Of a DNA stretch of 64,000 bases, positions 11,373 to 21,900 are shown one piece after another. The stretch's first letter is position 1; each line of letters starts with the position of its first letter. The stretch covers positions 1,418,001 through 1,482,000 of the forward strand of contig JAZAYU010000087.1 in the NCBI GenBank assembly GCA_038501625.1. The letters run 5' to 3'. This DNA comes from Corbicula japonica (taxonomy: Eukaryota > Mollusca > Bivalvia > Venerida > Cyrenidae). The position numbers and the translations under genes were made by a program. Under the pieces are notes generated by a model. The model was not told the origin of the DNA. It made no database searches and worked only from the letters and a program-made list of their open reading frames with translations.

Positions 11373-11590
11373 TTTCCCTTGATTTTACCAAACTTGCACA
11401 CAACTCTTACAACCATTGAGCAGTTGTTGACAGGTGAGCCACCCTATGGACCCTCTTGTTGCAAGGGTTATAGGCGCTTACTCTTTACTATTTAACTTCC
11501 ACAGGCATATTTTTACTACATATGTATACCAATTCGATTTCAAAGCTGCATTTCGGGGGCATATGTCAATTTCAAGTGACAGCTCTTGTT

Positions 11591-12372
11591 ATAGGTCAGT
11601 TTGATGACTGGTATTGATTGGTCAGTTTGATGACCTTTATTGATTTGTCAGTTTGATGACTGGTATTGATTGGTCAGTTTGATGACTGGTATTGATTGGT
11701 TAGTTTGATGACTGGTATTGTTTGGTCAGTTTGATGACTGGTATTGATTGGTTAGTTTGATGACTGATATTGATTGGTCAGTTTGATGACTGGTATTGAT
11801 TGGTCAGTTTGATGACTGGTATTGATTGGTCAGTTTGATGTCTGGTATTGATTGGTCAGTTTGATGTCTGGTATTGATTGATCAGTTTGATGACTGGTTT
11901 TGATTGGTCAGTTTGATGACTGGTATTGAGTTATCAGTTTGATGACTAATATTGATTGGTCAGTTTTGATGTCTGGTATTGATTGATCAGTTTGATAACT
12001 GGTACTAATTGGTCAGTTTGAAGATTAGTTTTGATTGGTCAGTTTGATGACTGGTATTGATTGGTCCATTTGATGACTGGTATTGATTGGTCAGTTTGAT
12101 GAATGGTATTGATTTGTCAGTTTGATGACTGGTATTGATCGGTCAGTTTGATGACTGGTATTGATTGGTCAGTTTGATGACCGGTATTGATTGGTCAGAT
12201 TGATGACTGGTATTGATTGGTCAGTTTGATGACTGGTATTGATTGGTCAGTTTGATGACTGGTATTGATTGGTCAGTTTGATGACTGGTATTGATTGATC
12301 AGTTTTATGACTGATATTGATTAGTCAATTTGAAAGCTGGTATTGATTGGTCATTTTGGAGACAGGTAGTTT
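11591..12372 (+). repeat. 26-bp minisatellite, about 30 units
   Basis: Unit GATGACTGGTATTGATTGG + TCAGTTT. Most units are near-identical, with drift (GTCTGG, GATAACTGG) at both edges. Confidence 0.9.
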
Positions 12373-12479
12373 AAGTCTTTTGGCTTCTTTGAACGGTCCC
12401 CAAGGCTGGATCATGGTGTTATAATTATATTATGTACATTGGATCCAAGATTATAAATCTAGGTTTGGATTCCAGCCTT

Positions 12480-12672
12480 AAAACACCAGACAGCATTGCT
12501 GATCTGGATCTACACTTGTAGTCTATGTGATAAAAGACTTATTCATGGAGTAAAGGGTTATAAATAACCAACAGTGTATACCCTGATCAGACAGCATGGA
12601 TGTGCAGGTTGTTTTTGGTCTGCACTCGGGTAGCTCATGCAACAATATAAATGCTCTAAATAAAGGGTTGAA
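12480..12672 (+). mobile_element. Two family A MITE fragments in series
   Basis: A right half (GCTGATCTGGATCTACAC ... ATGGAGTAAAGGGTTA, to 12560) is followed by another right-half-like piece ending AATAAAGGGTTGA. Confidence 0.5.
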
Positions 12673-12749
12673 AAAGGGCCATTTCTTTTAGTTGCTATGG
12701 AAAATCTTTTGTTTATCTTCCTGTAAAATCGTTTTTGCTGTATTTTCAG

Positions 12750-12779
12750 AGTTCGACAACATCTGAGGGAGGCATCTAG
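12750..12779 (+). pseudogene. ANO7: Upstream partial copy of anoctamin exon 1 with its 3' splice site
   Basis: TATTTTCAG|AGTTCGACAACATCTGAGG at 12741-12773 repeats the true acceptor and exon start (12854-12886) 113 bp upstream. In the exon frame the copy runs SSTTSEGGI and then hits TAG where the real exon has CAG. The preceding intron stretch (TTTTGT.TAT.TTC.TGT.AAATC) is duplicated too. Use of this acceptor would terminate translation. Confidence 0.7.
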
Positions 12780-12862
12780 CAGTAAAAAAAAATGTCTTGT
12801 AGTTTTCAAGGGAAGTCTTTTGTGTATTTCTTTCTGTCAAATCATGTTATCTGTGTTTTCAG

Positions 12863-12968
12863 AGTTCGACAACATCTGAGGGAGGTATCCAGCTGGAATC
12901 CAGGGCTTCCTCCACCAGACTGTCTGACGATAAAGAAAACTACTTCAGGGATGGCAAGAGAAAAATTG
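12863..12968 (+). CDS. ANO7: ANO7-like exon 1 (visible)
   Basis: Acceptor TGTTTTCAG|AGT, donor ATTG|gttagt. 35 codons plus one base: [16 protein letters not shown]... ending [10 protein letters not shown] Ser/Thr-rich linker leads to the [14 protein letters not shown] phrase typical of anoctamin N termini, completed across the splice to exon 2. Confidence 0.85.
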
Positions 12969-15900
12969 GTTAGTATATATTATTGGTGGTTAAGCTACTT
13001 GGACCTTTTTTAATCAAATCAAAGTCCCCTGACTTTTTTATATAAAGAGAAGGACTTTTAACGATTTTTATGATACCAAATAATGAAAAGGGAGCTGAAA
13101 ACTGCATATCAAACGATAGATTCTAGTGAGTTAGAAAAATTAGCATCTCCATAGAATATTAGAATATTTAATCAGTGTATACACATCATGATATATGGTT
13201 TTAGTTATGGATTTAACTTGTGGTTCTCTGCATGTCACGAAAAATGATTTCTTGCATTTCATCATTTGCATATTGATACAATTCATAACATTATTAAAAT
13301 AAGAATAACAACGAAGGTAGTGCAGGGGGTAAATGGAACTGTTGTCGGTAAAATTGTTTGGGTGGGGGGATCAAACCAGGGGATAGTTGTACAGAAATAA
13401 CTGAATGATTGTTTAGAATATGCCATTTATGATTGTAAAACATAAAAAAAGGCTAAAATTGCAGAAGTACAAAAGTTATATCCAGTACTAGATTCAAGAT
13501 TTGCGAATTTCAGCAGCTTTTGCATGCAATCCTGTAGGTTTTTTTCTGTTTATCGGCTTCGCAAAGCCTCGTCATTGTCATTCTACTACAATATCAGCAG
13601 ATTATAGACGGCTTATAAATATTCTGCCAGAAACGTCAGTTGAATAAATTTTTTTATATCTGATTAAGCAGAAAACACAACTGGGAAATGTACTGTTTCT
13701 ATTAACCTTTGATCGGCTTAATCCATGTAATGGACTTTATGTTCTTTGCTTAGATGCTTAACCCTTTCCTCCATATATATACATTTTTACACAGGTGCGC
13801 CCGGTGTTGATCCAGATCAGCCTGCACATCTGTGCCATCTGATCAGGATCTGCACTGGTCGCATTTTGGTCAGAAATAACCTAACAAATCAAAAAGTGAA
13901 CAGTTTAGATCCTGATCAGCCAACACATGTGCTAAACTGTTCGCCCATGCAATAAAGGTGTTTCTATGGAGGAAAGGGTTAAGCTAGATCATTTGTTGTT
14001 CATAGATGTTTTCTTTGAGGAATTGTGTGTACTCTTAAGGATACTTATTTGCATGCTGATCTCAGTGTTGTCCGTTGACACAAAGTTCATGGCTGAAGGT
14101 TATAAAACTGAGCATGGAAACCAGTCTCAAATCTCAAGCATCTGATTGGCTTAAATGGTGACTGGTCGCCATTTCAGCCAATCACAATCAGATGCTTGAG
14201 ATTTGAGACTGGTTTTCATGCTCAGTTTTATAACCTTCGGCACATGCTTTTTTCATGACTAGCACTTTAATGGCTTACCTGCTCAGACCTTTCCTCCAGC
14301 GTAGATCCAGATCAGCCAGCACTGATCAGGACCTATACTGTGTGCTTTTTGAGTCAGAAATCTGACAGTCTATACAGAGCATGTAATATTATGTAGAATT
14401 TCCATTGGTCATTTTATTCTGCTCTTCCAAAATGTCATATAATCTGTATACATCTTTTTAAAAGTCAGACAGCGACTGGCATTAATGGAATGGTATTTTG
14501 AAGACTGCTCGGACCGGGCAATGGACAAAATTTCAATCCTAATCTTTTTTCTAATGAAGTCATTTCAAGTTTCACACTTCTTCAGTCATTGGAGAAAATT
14601 TATTTCCTTTAAATTTGGAAGATTGACATATCTGTAGAATATTATCTGATTTGACATGGAAAATACTCTTAAGAGGTTTCAAAGGACATGTTAAGATATG
14701 ATTTAATGGTATAAACAGGAATAAATCCTGTCTCAAGTGAGCTATCAAGTGGACATTTCAGTTTGGGAGAATTGTATGCTTTATGGTCTGCACAATTTTA
14801 TGTTTATTTCGCAGTTAAACAGTATTAAGAGAGCTATAAGATTTGTTTGTAAATTCCCAGTTTAAAGGGAGTGAAGTGGAGTGGGGTTGGATATTTTTTA
14901 GCTTTTTCCAGTGAATTATGTCTCCCCCCCTCTGGGGGAGACATATTGTTTTTGCCCTGTCCGTCTGTCCGTCAGTCCGTCTGTCACACTTCGTTTCCGC
15001 TCAATAACTCGAGTACCCTTTGACCCAGAGCCTTCAAACTTCATAGGGTGATAGCCCTTATTGAGTAGAAGAACCCTATTGATTTTGGGGTCAGTAGGTC
15101 AAAGGTCAAGGTCACAGTGACCCGAAGAGTGAAAACCGTTTCCGCTCAATAACTCAAGTACCTTTTGACCCAGAGCCTTCAAACTTCATAGGATGACAGC
15201 CCTTATTGAGTAGAAGAACCCTATTGGTTTTGGGGTCAGTAGGTCAAAGGTCAAGGTCACAGTGACCCAAAGAGTGAAAACCGTTTCCGCTCAATAACTC
15301 GAGTACCCTTTGACCCAGAGCCTCCAAACTTCATAGGGTGATAGCCCTTATTGAGTAGAAGAACCCTATTGATTTTGGGGTCGGTAGGTCAAAGGTCAAG
15401 GTCACAGTGACCCGAAGAGTGAAAACCGTTTCCGCTCAATAACTCAAGTACCTTTTGACCCAGAGCCTTCAAACTTCATAGGATGACAGCCCTTATTGAG
15501 TGGAAGAACCCTATTGGTTTTGGGGTCAGTAGGTCAAAGGTCAAGGTCACAGTGACCCGAAGAGTGAAAACCGTTTCCGCTCAATAATTTCAGTTCCCTT
15601 TGACCCAGAGCCTTCAAACTTCATAGGGTGATAGCCCTTATTGAGTAGAAGAACCCTACTGATTTTGGGGCCAGTAGGTCAAAGGTCAAGGTCACAGGGG
15701 CCCGAAGAGTGAAAACCGTTTCCGCTCAATAATTTGTGTACCCTTTGACCCAGAGCCTTCAAACTTCATAGGATGACAGCCCTTATTGAGTAGAAGAACC
15801 CTATTGATTTTGAAGTCAGTAGGTCAAAGGTCAAGGTCACAGGGGCCCGAAGAGTGAAAACCGTTTCTGCTCCATAACTTGAGTACCCTTTGACCCAGGG

Positions 15901-18900
15901 ACTTCAAACTTCATAGGTTGATAGCCATTTTAGAGTAAAAGAACCCTATTGATTTTGGGGTCAGTAGGTCAATGGTCAAGGTCACAGGGGCCTGAAGAGT
16001 GAAAACCGTTTCCGCTCAATAACTGGAGTACCGTTTGACCCACAGCCTTCAAAATTCATAGGGTGATAGCCCTTTTTGATTAGAAGAACCCTATTGATTT
16101 TGGGGTCAGTAGGTCAAAGGTCAAGGTCACAGGGGCATGAAGAGTGAAAACCGTTTCCACTCTATAATAGGAGTTCTATTTTACCCAGACCATTCAAACT
16201 TCATACGATGGATGTCCTTATTGAGTAGAGGACTCCTATTGATTTTGGGGTCAGTAGGTCAAAGGTCAAGGTCACAGGGGCCCCGAAGAGTAAAAACGGT
16301 ATCCGGTCAATTACTGGAGTACCGCTTGACCCAGAGCATAGGGTAATAGCCCTTATTGAGTAGAAGAACCCTATTGATTATGGGATCAGTAGGTCAAAGG
16401 TCAAGATCACAGGGGTCTGGGCGCAGGGGGGGGGGGGGGGGGGGCGGCGCAGGGGGGAGACATTTTTTCACAAAAAACATCTAGTTTGATTGTTGTTTTT
16501 TTTTTTATTTCCCAGTTAAACGGGATTAAGAGGGCTATAGGAATTGTTTGTTAATTTCCAGTTAAAAGGGAGTGGAGTGGGGTTGGATTTTTTTAGCTTT
16601 TTCCAGTGAATTTGAATGTGTGTTTTTTTTTTAATTTCCCAGTTAAACAGGGTTGAGAGGGCTGTAAGAATTGTTTGTTAATTATCAGATATAGAGGGTG
16701 ATGTTGGGTGTGGTCATGGGGGTAGGTTTCATTTTCACCAATTTCCAGTGTTACAGAAGTTGAGATAAGAGAGAATTTGATATTTATTGAAGATAAGTAA
16801 ATTTGGAAAATACAAAGTTCTCATGCCATGATTTTTAATCCAAGATTTCCTTATTTTACGCCTTTATGGTCTGAGTGAACAGTGTAGATCCAGATCAAGC
16901 CATCAGCTCGCATATCTGGCCATCTGATCAGTGCCCAAGGTTATAAAACTGAGCATGGAAACCAGTCTCAAATCTCAAGCATCTGATTGGCTGAAATGGT
17001 GACCAGTCGCTGTCTCACTTTAGTCTCACGAGTTGTCTCACTTTACACCTCTGCAAAAGGCTCAATGTCAAGATTTTTGACCAAACTAAGAAGCTTCATT
17101 GTATAAAGTCATAATTATCCCCCGCCGATGAAATCGGGAGGGGGATATTGTTGTGGTGTTGTCCGTCCGTCACGATGTCACGTCGTCACGGTGTCACGGC
17201 GTCACGGTGTCCGTCCGAATTTCGTTTCCGGGCTTTTTCTCTGCAACCACTGGATGGATTTCAACGAAACTCTGTGGGAAGTATCAGTACCAAGAGGAGA
17301 TGCGCATATCGTCGTCTTGTTCTGGTCAGACCATTTAACACAGAGTTATGGCCCTTTGATAACCTATGCATTATGTATATAGGGCAGTATTCGTTTCCGC
17401 GCTATTTCTCTGCAACTACTGAATGGATTTCAATGAAACTTGCTGAAAGCCATCTATACCAAGAGGAGATGCGCATATCATCGTCTTGTTTCGGTCAGAC
17501 CATTAAACACAGAGTTATTGCCCTTTGATAACCTATGCATTATGCATATAGAGCAGTATTTGTTTCCCCGCTATTTTTCTGTAACTAGCGGATGGGTTTC
17601 AATGAATCTTTCTGAGAACCATCAATACCAAGAGGAGATGCGCATGTTGTTGTCTTGTTCCAGTCAGACCATTTAACACAGAGTTATTGCCCTTTGATAA
17701 CTTATGCATTTTGCATATAGAGCAGTATTTGTTTCCGCGCTATTTCTCTGCAACTACTGAATGGATTTCAATGAAACTTGCTGAAAACCATCTATACAAA
17801 GAGGAGATGCGCATATCGTTGTCTTGTTTCGGTCAGACCATTAACACAGAGTTATTGCCCTTTGATAACTTATGCATTATGCATATAGAGCAGTATTTGT
17901 TCCATGCTATTTCTCTGTAACTAGCGGATGGGTTTCAATGAAACTTTCTGAAAACCATCTATACCAAGAATAGATGCGCATATTGTCGTCTTGTTTCAGT
18001 CAGATCATTTAACACAGAGTTATTGCCCTTTGATTACTTATGCATTATGCATATAGAGCAGTATTCGTTTCCGCGCTATTTCTCTGTAACTAGCGGATGG
18101 GTTTCAATGAATATTTCTGAGAACCATCAATACCAAGAGGAGATGTGCATGTCGTTGTCTTGTTTCAGTCAGACCATTTAACACAGAGTTATTGCCCTTT
18201 GATAACTTATGCATTATACATAGAGCAGTATTCGTTTCCGCGCTATTTCTCTGCAACTACTGAATGGATTTTAATGAATCTTTCTGAGAACCATTAATAC
18301 CAAGAGGAGATGGGCATTTTGTCATTAGTTCCAGTCAGACTGTTGAACACAGAGTTATGGCCCTTTGATAACTTATGCATTATGCATATATAGCAGTATT
18401 CATTTCCACGCTATTGCTCTGCAACTACTGAATGGATTTCAATGAAACTTTCTGGAAAACATCAATACCAAGAAGAGATGCGCATGTCGTCGTCTTTATC
18501 CAGTCAGACTGTTTAACACAGAGTTATTGCCCTTTGATAACTTATGCATTATGCATATAGAGCAGTATTTATTTCCGCGCTATTTCTCTGCAATTTTTCG
18601 ATGGATTGCAATGAAACTTACTTGAAACCATCTATACCAAGAGGAAATGTGCATATCATCCTGTTGTTCCTGTCAGACTATTTAACACAGAGTTATGGCC
18701 CTTTGATAACTTATGCATTATGCATATTATAGAACAGTATTCTTTTCCTCTATTTCTCTGCAACTACTGGATGGATTTCAATTAATCTTTCTGAGAACCA
18801 TCAATACTAAGAAGAGATGTGTATATTGTTGTCTTGTTCCAGTCAGACTGTTTAACACAGAGTTATTGCCCTTTGATGACTTATGCATGATAGAGCAGTA

Positions 18901-21900
18901 TTTGTTTCCGATCTATTTCTTTGCAACTTCTCGATGGATTGAAATGAAAGTTTTTGGGAAGCATCAATACTGAGACGAGATGCCCATTTCGTCATCTTGT
19001 TCCGGTCAGACTGTTTAACACAGAGTTATTGCCCTTTGATAACTTATACCTTATGCAAATAGAGCAGAATTTGTTTCCACACTATTTCTCTGCAACTACT
19101 GGATGGATTTTAATGAAACTTTCTGGGAACCATCGATACCAAGAGGAGACGCACATATTGTCATCTTGTATCAGTCAGACTGTTTAACACAGAGTTATGG
19201 CCCTTTGATAAGTTATGCATTTTGCTTGTAGAGCAGTATTTGTTTCCTTGCTATTTCTCAGCAGGAATCTATGGAAACCATCAATACCAAGACAAGATGC
19301 CCATATTGTTGTCTTGTTCTGGTCTGACTGTTTAACACAGAGTTATGGCCCTTTGAAAAGTTATGCACTATGCATATAGTGTGGTATTCGTTTATATGCT
19401 ATTTCTTTGCAACTTCTGCATGGATTTTTTTTAAATACAGCACTATACTTTTACTACTGCATTCTTCATTTCAACAACTTGAAGACTTTTTGTCTCATTT
19501 TTATATTCTGGTGAGCTGCCCAACCCTTTTCACCATCTGAAGTTTTTTTTCACCTTTTTTGCCATCCATGATAAATAACTAAATAAAGCCCTATGACTTC
19601 AGCTGTTGTGTTAGTAATAACCAGTACTCGGCGGGGGATATAAATTCAACGAATTTGCTTGTTATAAATTTGAAAGCTTGTGGTATAACAAGTGACAGAA
19701 ATCTTCACTTTCTTTATTAAAACCAAAGAAAGCCTATTAATACCAATGAAAGCCATTAGCTATTTTTAATGCAGTTGGTGAACTATTTTTTTTGAGAGAA
19801 AGTAAAAGTAGTTGAAAGTAGTCTCAGCCTGTAATATAGGTGAATGTATATGAGCCGATAGTGTAAGAGAGTGAAATTGTTAGTCACATGACTTTTAGGT
19901 CACTGACTTCCAGAACATTATAACAAATTTTCAGACTTTTCCAGACCATGGATCAACATAAGGGACCATAAATCTATTGTTTAGTCTTTATTTACTTGGA
20001 AAACTGATGTTGCAAAGCAATGAGACAATTGATTTTCTCCCAGAATGGCAGGGATAAGATAGCACAAATCTCCAAAGAGATTATTTAAACATGTTAAAGT
20101 ACAGGAAATGAGGTGAGAGAGATCAAATCCTGTCTTAATTTTCCAGACTGAGCTCCAGTACAGGAAAGGTCTTCAAGATTTTGATTTTTTATCCCCCGCC
20201 GATCAAATCGGGAGGGGGATATTGTTTTGGCGTTGTCCGTCCGTCACGGTGTCACGTCGTCACGGTGTCCGTCTGAATTTCGTTTCCGGGCTATTTCTCT
20301 GCAACCACTGGATGGATTTCAACGAAACTCTGTGGGAAGTATCAGTACCAAGAGGAGATGCGCATATCTTGGTCTTGTTCCGGTCAGACGATTTAACACA
20401 GAGTTATGGCCCTTTGATAACTTATGCATTATGTATATAGGGCAGTATTCGTTTCCGGGCTATTTCTCTGCAACCACTGGATGGATTTCAACGAAACTCT
20501 GTGGGAAGTATCAGTACTGAGAGGAGATGCGCATATCATCGTCTTGTTCTGGTCAGACCATTTAACACAGAGTTATGGCCCTTTGATAACTTATGCATTA
20601 TGTATATAGGGCAGTATTCGTTTCTGCGCTATTTCCCTGCAACTACTGAATGGATTTCAACGAAACTCTGTAGGAAGTATCAGTACCAAGAGGAGATGCG
20701 CATATCGTCGTCTTGTTCCGGTCAGACCATTTAACACAGAGTTATGGCCCTTTGATAACCTATGCATTATGTATATAGGGCAGTATTCGTTTCCACGTTA
20801 TTTCTCTGCAACTACTGAATGGATTTCAATGAAACTTGCTGCAAACTATCTATACCAAGAGGAGATGCGCATATCGTTGTCTTGTTTCGGTCAGACCATT
20901 TAACACAGAGTTATGGCCCTTTGATAACTTATGCATTATGTATATAGGGCAGTATTCGTTTCCGAGCTATTTCTCTGCAACCACTGGATGGATTTCAACG
21001 AATCTTTCTGAGAACCATCAATACCAAGAGGAGATGCGCATATCGTTGTCTTGTTCCAGTCAGACCATTTAACACAGAGTAATGGCCCTTTGATAACTTA
21101 TGCATTATGTATATAGGGCAGTATTCGTTTCCGAGCTATTTCTCTGCAACCACTGGATGGATTTCAACGAATCTTTCTGAGAACCATCAATACCAAGAGG
21201 AGATGCGCATATCGTTGTCTTGTTCCAGTCAGACCATTTAACACAGAGTTATTGCCGTTTGATAACTTATGCATTATGCATATAGAGCAGTGTTCGTTTC
21301 TGCGCTATTTCTCTGCAACTACTGAATGGATTTCAATAAAACTTGCTGAAAACCATCTATACAAAGAGGAGTTGCGCATATCTTTGTCTTGTTTCGGTCA
21401 GACCATTTAACACAGAGTTATTGCCCTTCATTAACTTATGCATTATGCATATAGAGCAGTATTTGTTCCGCGCTATTTCCCTGTAACTAGCGGATGGGTT
21501 TCAATGAAACTTGCTGAAAACCATCTATACCAAGAGGAGATGCGCATATCATTGTCTTGTTTCGGTCAGATCATTTAACACAGAGTTATTGCCCTTTGGT
21601 TACTTATGCATTATGCATATAGAGCAGTATTCGTTTCCGCGCTATTTCTCTGTAACTAGCGGATGGGTTTCAATGAATCTTTCTGAGAACCATTAATACC
21701 AAGAGGAGATGCGCATATTGTCGTTTTGTTCCAGTCAGACTGTTGAACACAGAGTTATGGCCCTTTGATAACTTATGCATTATGCATATTTAGCAGTATT
21801 CATTTCCATGCTATTGCTCTGCAACTACTGAATGGATTTCAATGAAACTTTCTGGAAAACATCAATACCAAGAAGAGATGTGCATGTCATGGTCTTGTTC

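Larger units (their letters stand above)
4033..11590 (+). mobile_element. Long hairpin-ended element (D type 1), outermost, heavily interrupted
   Basis: Left end TTTTTATGCCCCCAAAGGG followed by a (CCGT)-rich stretch and two ~142-bp units (AATCTTGTCCTCGCTTC.., GAGTTATGGCCCTTT). Right end at 11540-11590: GCATTTCGGGGGCATATG ... GACAGCTCTTGTT. ATGCCCCC and GGGGGCAT are inverted termini. The right end belongs to the same family as the internal copy ending at 8326, so I pair 4033 with 11590 across nested insertions. Both flanks are the same minisatellite, which supports the pairing. No protein is encoded. Confidence 0.45.
14918..16484 (+). mobile_element. Hairpin-ended element with ten 145-bp units (family E)
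   Basis: Left end ATGTCTCCCCCCC TCTGGGGGAGACATATTG is a hairpin. (CCGTCTGTCCGTC)-type sequence follows, then about ten units of 145 bp (unit starts at 14992, 15137, 15282 and so on). Right end is a G-run and GGGGGGAGACATTTTTTC, inverted to the left end. Unit phrases are GACCCAGAGCCTTCAAACTT, TTGAGTAGAAGAACCCTATT and AGGTCAAAGGTCAAGGTCAC. It lies in intron 1 and encodes no protein. The architecture is like mollusc pearl or Helentron-related non-autonomous elements (inference). Confidence 0.8.

Noticed and set aside
11591..12372. Regular 26-bp repeats considered as a CRISPR array
   Set aside because: Units are contiguous without unique spacers and the setting is animal nuclear DNA; it is a minisatellite.
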